Below are positions 8,132 through 16,689 of a DNA stretch of 64,000 nucleotides, piece after piece. Every line of letters starts with the position of its first letter. The stretch's first letter is position 1. The position numbers and the translations under genes were made by a program. Source of the DNA: Roseivirga sp. 4D4 (GTDB lineage Bacteria; Bacteroidota; Bacteroidia; Cytophagales; Cyclobacteriaceae); the NCBI RefSeq assembly GCF_001747095.1, contig NZ_MDGP01000001.1, positions 4,013,001-4,077,000 on the forward strand. Reading direction: 5' to 3'. The notes below the pieces were generated by a model. The model worked only from the letters and a program-made list of their open reading frames with translations, did no database searches and had not been told where the DNA came from.

Positions 8132-9409
8132 TTAGAATCCGCCCCTGTATTTATAGGTTTCGGATACCTTGTCTATCGCTACTATGTAAGCCGCAATACG
8201 CATCGGTACATTATACTTTTGAGATGCTCCATAAACTTTGTCGAAAGCATCTTTCATAATCCTGTCTGATCTACGGTTAACCCTTTCACGGGTCCATTTG
8301 TAACCGAGTCTGTTTTGTACCCATTCGAAGTATGAAACTGTAACACCTCCAGCATTGGCCAAGATGTCTGGTGCTACCATAATTCCCTTTTCGTTAATGA
8401 TTGCATCGGCTTCTGCGGAGGTTGGGCCATTGGCACCTTCTACTATTAACTTTGCCTTTACATCATTCACATTTCCAGAGTGAATTACATCCTCAATAGC
8501 AGCTGGAACTAACACATCGACATCGAGCGTCAATAAGTCAGCAGGATCATCCATTAATTCAGCACCATCAAACCCCTCGAGCGTACCGTTATTGTTATTA
8601 CGGTAACCGATGGCCTTTTTGATGTCGATACCGTTCTCATTGTAATAAGCACCTGAGATATCACTAATGGAAGCTATAGTGCAGCCACGCTCAGCCATAA
8701 GCAATGCCGCATAAGAACCTACATTACCAAAACCCTGAACTGCGATTGTCGCATGATAAGGGTTGATTTTTAGTTTCTCCATGGCTGCAAGAGCTGATAC
8801 CATTACACCACGACCGGTTGCCTCAACTCTACCAAGTGAGCCTCCAAGTACCAAGGGTTTTCCAGTAACCACTGCATTGACAGTAGTACCCATGGAACGA
8901 GAGTATTCATCCATTAACCAAGCCATTTCTCTTGGCCCAGTGCCCATATCAGGGGCTGGAATATCACGATCTGGTCCAAAAACACCTGTCATAGACTGTG
9001 TGTAGGCCCTGGTGAGTCGCTCGATTTCCCCAGCAGACATTTCTCTCGGGTTACACTTGATTCCACCTTTGGCGCCACCATATGGAATATCCACTACGGC
9101 ACACTTCCAGGTCATCCAGGCAGCTAGCGCTTTTACTTCATCGATATTCACGTCCATGGCATATCGAACTCCACCTTTTGATGGACCTAGAATGTTAGAG
9201 TGAATCACACGGTGGCCTTCAAATACTTTGATAGAGCCATCGTCCATGGTGACGGGTAGCGATACAGAAACTTGTTTGGATGGTGATTTTAAAACGTTGT
9301 AAACTTCTTCGTCAAGACCCAAAGCTTCAGTAGCGATATTGAATCTGGACATCATTGACTCGAAAGGATTTGCCTTGTCCTTAATCGGAGCCGGTTCAAT
9401 GTAACCCAT
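8132..9409 (-). CDS. gdhA: Glu/Leu/Phe/Val dehydrogenase family (glutamate dehydrogenase)
   Basis: Interconverts glutamate and 2-oxoglutarate plus ammonia. It has the substrate-binding lysines in the WMTWK and GGAKGGI (111-117) segments, the PAPDMGTG motif, and a Rossmann fold starting at AVQGFGNVGSYAA. The 425-residue length and the sequence GGSLGRVEATGRGV are typical of the hexameric RocG/GluD type, often NAD-dependent. Glutamate rather than a branched-chain substrate is inference. A likely -7 element lies just upstream. Confidence 0.92.
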   Translation of the reverse strand: MGYIEPAPIKDKANPFESMMSRFNIATEALGLDEEVYNVLKSPSKQVSVSLPVTMDDGSIKVFEGHRVIHSNILGPSKGGVRYAMDVNIDEVKALAAWMTWKCAVVDIPYGGAKGGIKCNPREMSAGEIERLTRAYTQSMTGVFGPDRDIPAPDMGTGPREMAWLMDEYSRSMGTTVNAVVTGKPLVLGGSLGRVEATGRGVMVSALAAMEKLKINPYHATIAVQGFGNVGSYAALLMAERGCTIASISDISGAYYNENGIDIKKAIGYRNNNNGTLEGFDGAELMDDPADLLTLDVDVLVPAAIEDVIHSGNVNDVKAKLIVEGANGPTSAEADAIINEKGIMVAPDILANAGGVTVSYFEWVQNRLGYKWTRERVNRRSDRIMKDAFDKVYGASQKYNVPMRIAAYIVAIDKVSETYKYRGGF

Positions 9410-9439
9410 AGGGAGCTTAATATTGTTTTAAGACTGCGC

Positions 9440-9447
9440 CAAAATTA
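9440..9447 (-). promoter_or_regulatory. putative -7 promoter element of gdhA
   Basis: On the minus strand this reads TAATTTTG, matching the Bacteroidota -7 consensus TAnnTTTG. It would start transcription about 24 bases before the gdhA start codon. A CTTG that could act as a weak -33 element lies about 23 bases further upstream. Short A+T-rich motifs arise by chance, so this is only suggestive. Confidence 0.4.
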
Positions 9448-9495
9448 AGGAAATTTTAAGCGAATACATCCAAGAGGAAACAGCTTATTTTCTCC

Positions 9496-10308
9496 TTATA
9501 TGACGAAGTGAATGTAGGTGGTTGCGAATGGTAATGCAAGAATGAGACCGTCAAATCTATCAAGGAAGCCTCCGTGTCCCGGAATTGTGCTCCCAGAGTC
9601 TTTAATAGCCAGTGCTCTTTTAAATGCTGACTCTACTAAATCACCTAGGCTTCCGAAGATACTGACTACAATAGCCAGTCCGGTCCATTCCAAATAACTC
9701 ATAGTCCCAAAGAAATAACAGAAAGCTAATGAGACTCCCACAGCAAGAATTAACCCTCCAACTGAACCTTCCCACGTTTTTTTGGGAGATACTTTCTCAA
9801 AGAGCTTTGTCTTGCCGAAGGCTTTGCCAGCAAAATAGGCTCCTGTATCATTCGCCCATTGGGCAAAAAGGACACCCAGGACCAACTCGTATTGAAACTC
9901 TCCTGATACAAAGGCCAATGGAATAACGAAACAGAAAGGCAGTGCAATGTAAAGCACACCGAGTACTGAAAGCGCAAGGCAATTGATTGCATGTCCTTGC
10001 CCATATCGGATTAAGGGGTATAGAAATACGGTAGAAAAGAGGGCCGGCAATATCCAAAATGTACTCTTATCAATCTGTCCCTGGTAGTTAAGGAAAATCA
10101 ATCCGAATAGCGCAAGACTAAAAACCAATCCCCAAACTTCATAAGGTTGGGTACCACTCTTTCGAGCCAAGTTGTAAAACTCTCTTAATGTAAGGAGCGC
10201 AATGGCCAGAAAAACCAGAGCGAAGGTCCATGAACTAAAAACTATCCCTGCAATGATTATGGTGACACCAATGATTGCCGTAATGGCCCGAACGGCAAGG
10301 TTATTCAT
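9496..10308 (-). CDS. cdsA: phosphatidate cytidylyltransferase
   Basis: Makes CDP-diacylglycerol from phosphatidic acid and CTP at the inner membrane. About eight hydrophobic segments are visible. The C-terminal family signature is complete: SAFKRALAIKDSGS followed by IPGHGGFLDRFDGL. The chosen start is the ATG that overlaps the end of the DUF2007 gene by eight bases; a TTG 24 bases upstream is possible. With the next two genes it forms a CPBP-DUF2007-cdsA unit on the minus strand, and phosphatidylserine decarboxylase lies two genes downstream. Confidence 0.93.
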   Translation of the reverse strand: MNNLAVRAITAIIGVTIIIAGIVFSSWTFALVFLAIALLTLREFYNLARKSGTQPYEVWGLVFSLALFGLIFLNYQGQIDKSTFWILPALFSTVFLYPLIRYGQGHAINCLALSVLGVLYIALPFCFVIPLAFVSGEFQYELVLGVLFAQWANDTGAYFAGKAFGKTKLFEKVSPKKTWEGSVGGLILAVGVSLAFCYFFGTMSYLEWTGLAIVVSIFGSLGDLVESAFKRALAIKDSGSTIPGHGGFLDRFDGLILALPFATTYIHFVI

Positions 10309-10513
10309 GGTCAAAGTTGATTTCTTCTTCAATTATTTTAATCGCCCGAATCACAGAGTCTGGATCTACTTTTACTTCGATGTTGCCGAACTTGTAAGCA
10401 TGATCCTGTCTATTAAAGACAATGGCATTCAGGCCAGCATTGATCAAGACATCTTTGACAATCTCTGTTTGATGAGGACTTGTACTCTTATATACGGTTT
10501 GCCAACTACTCAA
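10301..10513 (-). CDS. DUF2007 family small protein
   Basis: A 70-residue protein of the DUF2007 type ('putative signal transducing protein'), with the family order: a WQTVYKST opening, a helix with QTEIVKDVLINAGL, the central NRQDHAYKFGNIEVKV and a C-terminal helix AIKIIEEEI. Function is unknown. No ATG exists in frame. The preferred start is a TTG whose bases overlap the upstream CPBP stop (TTGAGTAG), because it places the conserved Trp at residue 4. A longer form from a TTG at 10564 would overlap the CPBP gene by 59 bases. Confidence 0.75.
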   Translation of the reverse strand: MSSWQTVYKSTSPHQTEIVKDVLINAGLNAIVFNRQDHAYKFGNIEVKVDPDSVIRAIKIIEEEINFDHE

Positions 10514-11444
10514 TGGACTGCTTTGGTCGAAGATAGTAATTTCTGAAAAGGAACATGAATGCAATAAACACTACTACACCAATGATCTGATAAGCTACAG
10601 GAACGGCCTCGGTTTCATCTAAGTTCACATCTGACATGGCATATGTCATGATTACGGCTATGCCGTTATTGGCAATATGCGAAATGATCGGATACCAAAT
10701 ATTTCCTGACCATACATATAAATATCCAAAGACAGCTCCGAGCAACATTCTAGGAACTAAGCCATAAAATTGAAGGTGGATCGCTCCAAAGATAAAGGCA
10801 GATACCCATATGGCTACATGGGCATTTTTAGTCAGCTTGTGTAAGCTGTTTTGCAAGACACCTCGGAACAATAACTCTTCACCAATGCCAGGTAGGATAG
10901 CAATGACCAGAAAGCCAAAAAGGAATTGGGTGAAGTTGTTGAAGGTGGTGAATTTTTCCGTGGTCTCTGCTAACTGCTCTTCAAGGTTTCTTGCCCATTC
11001 TTCGAAGCCAGACATGAAATCCGGGAAGTCAATGTTAGCATTCCACTCTATGAAATAGGCATTGACAAAAAGAAAGCTGAAAGTGCCGATCACGGTTGCT
11101 AAGACCAGTTTTGGATCTACTTTCGTTTCATTGGAAATGGATGACAGAGATTGTTTCGCAATAAGTCTTAGGTAGAACCATGGGGTTAGGAACGTGAATA
11201 CCAAAGTATAGAGCATCTGTGTGGTGAGCACTTCGCCCAGTCCCATATAGTCATACAGAGCATTAGGATTATCAGTCAGGTCACTAATCCCCATTCCATT
11301 TGCGACAGCAAATGTCATTGAGGCAAGAAAACCCACAAACTGGCCTATAAAAAAGCCTACAAATACCAATCCCAGAATAATAAGAAAGGAAGATCTAGGT
11401 GATCTTCCGCCTGTGACATCTATACCTTTGTCAATTCTCGTCAT
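10506..11444 (-). CDS. CPBP family intramembrane metalloprotease (CAAX prenyl protease 2/ABI-like)
   Basis: A 312-residue multi-pass membrane protein with about eight hydrophobic segments. The three family motifs are seen in order: EELLFRG (glutamates and Arg), then FGAIHLQF (His), then IISHIANNG (His plus Asn). These form the metal site of CPBP/ABI peptidases. In bacteria such proteins serve in peptide maturation or self-immunity, but nothing here reveals a substrate. The insert between residues about 145 and 175 is charged. The gene is the first of a unit with DUF2007 and cdsA. Confidence 0.87.
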   Translation of the reverse strand: MTRIDKGIDVTGGRSPRSSFLIILGLVFVGFFIGQFVGFLASMTFAVANGMGISDLTDNPNALYDYMGLGEVLTTQMLYTLVFTFLTPWFYLRLIAKQSLSSISNETKVDPKLVLATVIGTFSFLFVNAYFIEWNANIDFPDFMSGFEEWARNLEEQLAETTEKFTTFNNFTQFLFGFLVIAILPGIGEELLFRGVLQNSLHKLTKNAHVAIWVSAFIFGAIHLQFYGLVPRMLLGAVFGYLYVWSGNIWYPIISHIANNGIAVIMTYAMSDVNLDETEAVPVAYQIIGVVVFIAFMFLFRNYYLRPKQSIE

Positions 11445-11479
11445 AATGGCGTAAATTTACGCGAATTTTAGAATAGGGT

Positions 11480-12475
11480 TTGGTAAGAATAGGAAATATA
11501 GAGTTAGGAGACTTCCCGTTGTTGTTAGCACCGATGGAAGATGTGAGTGACCCACCATTCAGAGCAGTTTGCAAAGAGAATGGTGCCGATATCATGTATA
11601 CAGAATTTATCTCTTCTGAGGGCTTAATCAGGAATGCAGCCAAGAGTGTTCAAAAGTTGGACATCTATGACTATGAGCGTCCTATCGGTATTCAGATTTT
11701 TGGAGATAAAATAGAATCCATGCGTCAGGCTGCAGCGATTGCCGAAGCTGCTCAACCGGAGATTGTAGATATCAACTATGGCTGCCCTGTGAAGAAGGTG
11801 GCTTGCAAAGGAGCCGGGGCTGGAATTCTGCTGGACATTCCCAAAATGCAGAAAATGACAGAGGAAATTGTCAAACAGGTTTCTCTTCCGGTGACTGTAA
11901 AAACCCGTTTGGGTTGGGATGATAGTACCATCCAAATTGTAGATGTTGCCAAGCGATTACAGGATGTTGGTATTCAGGCTCTGACAATACATGGCCGAAC
12001 GCGCAAACAGATGTACAAAGGTGAGGCAGACTGGACTAAAATTGCTGAGGTAAAAAACCACCCTGATATACATATTCCAATTTTTGGTAATGGAGATATT
12101 GACTCTCCCCAAAAGGCATTGGAATACAAGAATAAGTATGATGTTGATGGAATCATGATTGGTCGGGCGGCTATTGGCTACCCTTGGATTTTCAATGAGA
12201 TTAAGCACTTTATGAAAACGGGTGAAACCTTGCCTGCTCCAGATATGGCTGAACGGGTTAGCGTGGCAAGAAAGCACCTCAAATTCTCACTCGAGTGGAA
12301 AGGAGAGCGCCAAGGTATCTATGAAATGAGAAGGCATTACACCAACTATTTTAGAGGTATCCATAATTTCAAACCTTTCAGAACTAAGCTTGTAGAGTCC
12401 GAAAACCCGGAAGAACTTTTCGATTTACTAGAGGAGATTTCAGTGACCTTCGAAGATGCCTTTCAGATGGCCTAA
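11480..12475 (+). CDS. dusB: tRNA-dihydrouridine synthase, DusB type
   Basis: Flavin enzyme reducing uridine in the D-loop of tRNAs. Seen are LLLAPMEDVSDPPFR, the catalytic cysteine in INYGCPVKKV (Cys102), the tRNA/FMN region VKTRLGWD, HGRTRKQMYKG and the FMN phosphate site IFGNGDIDS...MIGRAAIG. The length of 331 residues is normal. No ATG precedes the conserved LLLAPMED segment, so the gene must start at a TTG (11480). That start is 35 bases from the divergent CPBP gene. Confidence 0.93.
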   Translation: MVRIGNIELGDFPLLLAPMEDVSDPPFRAVCKENGADIMYTEFISSEGLIRNAAKSVQKLDIYDYERPIGIQIFGDKIESMRQAAAIAEAAQPEIVDINYGCPVKKVACKGAGAGILLDIPKMQKMTEEIVKQVSLPVTVKTRLGWDDSTIQIVDVAKRLQDVGIQALTIHGRTRKQMYKGEADWTKIAEVKNHPDIHIPIFGNGDIDSPQKALEYKNKYDVDGIMIGRAAIGYPWIFNEIKHFMKTGETLPAPDMAERVSVARKHLKFSLEWKGERQGIYEMRRHYTNYFRGIHNFKPFRTKLVESENPEELFDLLEEISVTFEDAFQMA

Positions 12476-12505
12476 GATTAGGCTCGGATTGTTTCACAAA
12501 AATTC

Positions 12506-12513
12506 TACATTTG
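12506..12513 (+). promoter_or_regulatory. putative -7 promoter element of the EamA transporter gene
   Basis: TACATTTG matches the Bacteroidota TAnnTTTG element and lies 18 bases before the ATG. No clear -33 TTTG at the usual distance was seen, so confidence is limited. Confidence 0.35.
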
Positions 12514-12530
12514 GGCTTCGATAATCGCCC

Positions 12531-13439
12531 ATGAAAAACACGAAAGTTCTCGCGTGGACCATCCTGATCATATTGGCTTTAGTATGGGGTACGTCTTTTA
12601 TTTTAATTAAAAGAGGGCTTGAGGTCTATAATGCTGGAGAAGTAGGTGCCTTAAGAATTTTGGCAGCTTGTATTTTTATGCTGCCTTTGAGTTTACCCAA
12701 GCTTAAAAACCTTTCTTCCAAAAACCTCAAAATGCTTTTAGGCATAGGAATGCTTGGAAGTTTTTTCCCCGCTTTTCTCTTTGCCTTAGGACAAACAAGA
12801 CTCGATAGTGGTATAACCGGAGTAATGAATGGGCTTACCCCAATTTTTGTCCTGCTAATGGGAGCTACTATTTTCAAACAGAAGTTTGACAATAGCAAGT
12901 ATATCGGAGTGGCGCTGGCCTTCATAGGTACCGCAATTCTATTGACAGCGGGTTCGAATGAGGCTGGATTTTCAGGGTTCAACTATTACGCCATTTTTAT
13001 TGTGATTGCCACAATGTGTTATGGGGCTAACCTAAACATTATTAAATACTATCTGGCAGACCTGAATGCCGTAGTGATTACGAGTGTGAGTATATTATTG
13101 GTAGGACCTTTTGCCTTGGCTTATTTACTGTTGGGTACTGAGTTTACCCAGAAGATATCGGCAGCACCAGGTGCATTTGAGGCACTCGGTTATATCACCT
13201 TATTAGGAGTAATGAGTACTGGTTTTGCGTTAATTCTCTTTAACAGATTGGTACAAATTACGACCCCAATTTTTTCCAGTATGGTTACCTATTTGATACC
13301 AATTGTTGCGTTGACATGGGGTATTCTAGATGGAGAGGTGTTGGTTGCAGGACAAATTGCAGGCATAGCGGCAATTCTTGTAGGTGTCTTTATCACTAAT
13401 CGGAAGAAGTTGCCGAACCCTAATTCAGCTCAAAAGTAG
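12531..13439 (+). CDS. DMT superfamily transporter (EamA)
   Basis: A 302-residue inner-membrane protein with ten hydrophobic segments arranged as two EamA repeats: the first begins with ALVWGTSFILIKRGL, the second around residue 150 with FIVIATMCYGANLNIIKYYL. Such proteins export or import small metabolites, often amino acids or nucleosides; the substrate cannot be told. Its end overlaps the convergent endonuclease-fold gene by 20 bases. Confidence 0.88.
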   Translation: MKNTKVLAWTILIILALVWGTSFILIKRGLEVYNAGEVGALRILAACIFMLPLSLPKLKNLSSKNLKMLLGIGMLGSFFPAFLFALGQTRLDSGITGVMNGLTPIFVLLMGATIFKQKFDNSKYIGVALAFIGTAILLTAGSNEAGFSGFNYYAIFIVIATMCYGANLNIIKYYLADLNAVVITSVSILLVGPFALAYLLLGTEFTQKISAAPGAFEALGYITLLGVMSTGFALILFNRLVQITTPIFSSMVTYLIPIVALTWGILDGEVLVAGQIAGIAAILVGVFITNRKKLPNPNSAQK

Positions 13440-14253
13440 CGACCAATGGATAATGGTCAGATGGGTAAAGTTGCTTGCTCTTCCATTGGTCTATCTTAAA
13501 ATTCTTCAACTTCAGTTTTTGAGAATTATCATAGAAGACATAGTCTATTCTTGGACAGTGACTTCCTCCATTCCAACCATGAAAAGTGCAGCCTTCTAAT
13601 TCATCGCCAGTGTAGGCATCATTAAAGAATTCTTTTACTCTCAAGATAATATCATCATCAAAGGGTGCATTGAAGTCGCCAAGCAGTATTGTAGGCGTGG
13701 CCACGGTTTCGGTCATCAAGGTTCTTAAAATCAACTCTACACTTCTGACACGGCTGTTATTAGAAGAACGATCCAAGTGGGTATTGAGAATTTTAACAGT
13801 TTTCCCACTGTTTCTATGTTGGAAAACCACTTGGGTACTGATACGGGGAAGTGTATTACCCCAACTTTTAGAGGCCGGTTTCTCGGGTGTTTCTGAAAGC
13901 CAAAAAGTTTCATGGCTTACTACCCGCCAGGTCTTCTTATTGTAAAATATAGCATTTGACTCTCCCTCTTTGTCTACTTCGGTTCTTGAGCGATAGACTA
14001 CATCTAACTGGGGAACCTCTTCGAGAATTTGATCGATTTGTAGAGGTAGTGCTTCCTGAGTAGCTATAATACCTTCCTTATACCTTTTGAAGATACTAAA
14101 GACACGATCCCTTCTGCTCTTCCATTTGTTTTCGCCATCACCAGGCGTTCCGTAACGGATATTAAACGAGACTACCTCAACGGTTTCTTGTGCATGGGCC
14201 TGAGGGCTCAACCAGAGTAAGCCAATAATAAAACATGAAAATACAGTGCGCAC
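13420..14253 (-). CDS. secreted endonuclease/exonuclease/phosphatase family protein
   Basis: About 277 residues with an N-terminal signal peptide ending near AHAQ and then an EEP fold (DNase I/sphingomyelinase-like): EVVSFNIRYG, IIATQEALPLQ (Glu metal ligand), ILNTHLDRSS, LLGDFNAPFDDD and the terminal SDHYPLVATFEL, which supplies the catalytic Asp-His. The substrate could be nucleic acid, a phospholipid or inositol phosphates. No ATG is available; the start is a GTG at 14253 or a TTG two codons earlier. Confidence 0.85.
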   Translation of the reverse strand: MRTVFSCFIIGLLWLSPQAHAQETVEVVSFNIRYGTPGDGENKWKSRRDRVFSIFKRYKEGIIATQEALPLQIDQILEEVPQLDVVYRSRTEVDKEGESNAIFYNKKTWRVVSHETFWLSETPEKPASKSWGNTLPRISTQVVFQHRNSGKTVKILNTHLDRSSNNSRVRSVELILRTLMTETVATPTILLGDFNAPFDDDIILRVKEFFNDAYTGDELEGCTFHGWNGGSHCPRIDYVFYDNSQKLKLKNFKIDQWKSKQLYPSDHYPLVATFELN

Positions 14254-14437
14254 GCCCAAAAATGCAAAATAAAGGGTTCAAATTCAACCAGATAAAGCGC
14301 GATTTTACTAATGCTTAAGAGCAATGTATACGTTTTGTCTTTTGCCAAAGTGTTCGGCATCAATTTCACTATCTAAATAAAGACGATAGGGCTAAATAGA
14401 GGGCAAGGATTCTAATTGACGGATTGGGGATGTAAGA

Positions 14438-14647
14438 TCATTTGCCTTTTCTGGCGGCTCGATTAATCATTTCAAAACCGAGCCCCATGGCAATTCCTAC
14501 TCCAATACCTATGGCAATATTATCCATGGCAACGCCTATACCAATGCCTATGGCAATGCCTGTACCTATACTACCAAAGCCTCTTCGTCTCGGGTAGAAG
14601 TCTTCTTGGTTGTTTTCTTCTTCTGAGTTGTTGTCTTGTTCTGCCAT
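14438..14647 (-). CDS. small glycine-zipper-type membrane protein
   Basis: A 69-residue protein. The first 25 residues are acidic and polar (MAEQDNNSEEENNQED), followed by PRRRGFGSIG and two nearly identical hydrophobic segments rich in Gly and Ile, of the type IGIGIGVAMDNIAIGIGVG. The GxGxGxG spacing suggests tight helix packing in a membrane. I know similar small proteins from several phyla, all without a defined function. The ATG at 14647 is preferred over a TTG four codons upstream. Confidence 0.6.
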   Translation of the reverse strand: MAEQDNNSEEENNQEDFYPRRRGFGSIGTGIAIGIGIGVAMDNIAIGIGVGIAMGLGFEMINRAARKGK

Positions 14648-14676
14648 TGACAGAGACAAGTTAGGGAATTAGATAT

Positions 14677-15246
14677 TTATGCCGTCACGACAGACTTGAT
14701 TCTTTTTAATTGAATCAAGTGTCTATGGGCATGACCTATGATAAACCTGTAGGCATCTCCCAGCCTAAGTTTGACCATCGGACCCAAGGCGGTATTCACT
14801 TTTACCCGATTAAGATCATAGGCTCTTGACTTTTCGATCAAGCGTAAATATTCCTCATGTTGAGCAAAGAACTCCTTGATTGTATCATCGACCGCTAGGG
14901 AATTATGAGGATTCATGGTTTTGAAAGTCTTCATACTATTTTTGATCTCACCATTTTCCTTTGGAGAGATCATTTTCACAAACATGTCACCTTTCCAGTG
15001 AGACTTGTAGTCCGAGGAGTTGGTTCCATTTTGAGCAGATTCCAGTGCACTTAAGGTATTGGTATTATAGACCTCGACCGCAATGGACATATGCTTAAGG
15101 CATTGCAGCATACTCCATTTTCCTTCTGCTTCTGGAGTATTTAGAGTGGCATCATCAACTCCCTTGATTGTTTTTTTTACTTCATCCAGGATGCCTTGCA
15201 GGTCCTTTAGTGATGAATCGATATGTTTTGACGCGTTTATGACCAT
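14677..15246 (-). CDS. DinB/DUF1569 family protein
   Basis: A 189-residue four-helix-bundle protein of the DinB type. The metal-binding histidines expected in the family are seen in EGKWSMLQCLKHMSIAVE (N-terminal helices) and GHAHRHLIQLKRI near the C-terminus. DinB relatives include thiol S-transferases and many proteins of unknown role. The start at 15246 places the first helix directly after the Met; an upstream ATG would add 14 residues. Confidence 0.8.
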   Translation of the reverse strand: MVINASKHIDSSLKDLQGILDEVKKTIKGVDDATLNTPEAEGKWSMLQCLKHMSIAVEVYNTNTLSALESAQNGTNSSDYKSHWKGDMFVKMISPKENGEIKNSMKTFKTMNPHNSLAVDDTIKEFFAQHEEYLRLIEKSRAYDLNRVKVNTALGPMVKLRLGDAYRFIIGHAHRHLIQLKRIKSVVTA

Positions 15247-15313
15247 TTTTGCTTCATTTATGATGGCAAGTTCTGAAAGAAGAATCAAAAGGCCGTTGAT
15301 CTATATCAAGAAA

Positions 15314-15895
15314 TCATTTCATCGACTTTTTTCTCATTCTTGAGAAGGTTTCTGGGGTCATTCCGAGATAAGATGCGAGATGTTTTTGAGGGATCATTTG
15401 AAGCACATGTGGGCTCTGATTCATCAGGCGGTTAAATCGTTCTTCGGCAGAATCTCCCAAAATACTTTTCGTGAATATGCCAAAGCCCACCAAAACCTGC
15501 TGATAGAATAATCGAATCCACCTTTCCATAAGGCGATGTTCATCTAGTAATTCCATTAGCTTATTGTACTCAATTCGTAGTCCGCTAGAATTGCTGATGG
15601 TTTCTAATGTCCAGGTGCTAGGCTGTTGTGCAATGAAGGAATCATACACCCCACTGTACTCACCGTCATAAGAGAATCCTAAGTTGTACTCGACTCCATT
15701 TTTCAAGAAGTAACCTCTTATGAGCCCTTTATGTACATAATAGAAGTAGTGCTCCGTTTCGCCAAAATCAGTAATAATGGTGTTTTTTTCAAACGAAAAT
15801 GGAGTCCAATGTCTAGCAAATAGCCTGAATTCCTCATCCGTAGGTTTGATGTACCGTTCAAAAGAAGCCCTAAGTCCGGCAAGCTCTTTATCCAT
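15314..15895 (-). CDS. Crp/Fnr family transcriptional regulator
   Basis: A 193-residue regulator with an N-terminal cyclic-nucleotide-binding-like beta roll (about 25-115; WTPFSFEKNTIITDFGE, then YYVHKGLIRGYF) and a C-terminal winged helix in which MIPQKHLASYLGMTPETFSRM is the helix-turn-helix. The consensus residues for cAMP are not evident, and there are no Fnr-type cysteines. This resembles the many Bacteroidota Crp-like proteins next to DinB or small metabolic genes. Targets are unknown. The gene sits 67 bases upstream of the DinB gene on the same strand and could control it. Confidence 0.88.
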   Translation of the reverse strand: MDKELAGLRASFERYIKPTDEEFRLFARHWTPFSFEKNTIITDFGETEHYFYYVHKGLIRGYFLKNGVEYNLGFSYDGEYSGVYDSFIAQQPSTWTLETISNSSGLRIEYNKLMELLDEHRLMERWIRLFYQQVLVGFGIFTKSILGDSAEERFNRLMNQSPHVLQMIPQKHLASYLGMTPETFSRMRKKSMK

Positions 15896-15940
15896 AGTTG
15901 AAAATACCGATTGCCATTTTAAATAAGAAACCTCAGATGA

Positions 15941-16687
15941 TTAGAAGAAAAATAACTTAACAGCAAAGCCAAGGGCCGTCAGCATCACGAAATAGCGAAT
16001 CCACTGGTCATTCACACGAGTACTCCATCGACTTGTAAGCCATCCACCCAGAGCACTACCAATAGCCAAAGCAATGCCCAGCTCCCAATTGATTAAATCA
16101 TTGTAAATAAATACTCCCAAAGATGCGAGTGTATATATGGGTACTACGATTACCTTGGTGACATTAGTTTTGAGTAGGGAGAATTGGTTGATAAAAGTGA
16201 GTGCGGCCATAATAACGTAACCTACTCCAGCTTGTAAAAAGCCACCATAGATTCCGATTAGGAAAAAGGCAATCAGTCCGAAGATTTTTGATTTTGGACT
16301 TACCCTCTCTTCCTTTCCGGAGGATAGTTTCGTTCCAAAGAGCATGTAGGCTACCACCAAAACAATAACCGAAGCCAGAATTCTATTAAAGGTTTCGCCT
16401 TTGATATCTACTGCGATAAGAGACCCAAGGATAGCACCAAAAAATGCCGCAATACCTAGGCCGAGACTGTACTTGTCTATTTTACTTCCCTTGCTCTGAA
16501 AGCCCTTTATAGCAAAGATTCCATTGAAGAATATTCCAATACGGTTGGTAGCATTGGCGACATTGGGAGGTAGGCCCATAAAAATTAAAACGGGCAGTGT
16601 CAGTAGCGAACCGCCTCCTGCCAAGGTGTTAATGATTCCTGCTATTAAGCCAATCGCAAAGAGAATTAGGATATTGAGGAGATCCAA
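15941..16687 (-). CDS. TauE/SafE family sulfite exporter-like permease
   Basis: A 248-residue membrane protein with about eight hydrophobic segments and the TauE signature near the N-terminus, LIAGIINTLAGGGSLLTLP, with a second repeat beginning around GIYGGFLQAGVGYV. Family members export sulfite or other organosulfur anions; the substrate is uncertain. The only sensible start is a TTG placed two bases after the M28 peptidase stop, so both genes are cotranscribed. Confidence 0.85.
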   Translation of the reverse strand: MDLLNILILFAIGLIAGIINTLAGGGSLLTLPVLIFMGLPPNVANATNRIGIFFNGIFAIKGFQSKGSKIDKYSLGLGIAAFFGAILGSLIAVDIKGETFNRILASVIVLVVAYMLFGTKLSSGKEERVSPKSKIFGLIAFFLIGIYGGFLQAGVGYVIMAALTFINQFSLLKTNVTKVIVVPIYTLASLGVFIYNDLINWELGIALAIGSALGGWLTSRWSTRVNDQWIRYFVMLTALGFAVKLFFF

Positions 16688-16689
16688 TT

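Noticed and set aside
12626..12982. Long antisense frame opposite the EamA transporter
   Set aside because: It is a mirror of a clear membrane protein gene and has no features of its own; the same holds for the other long antisense frames, for example opposite rnr, pfkA and the MFS gene.
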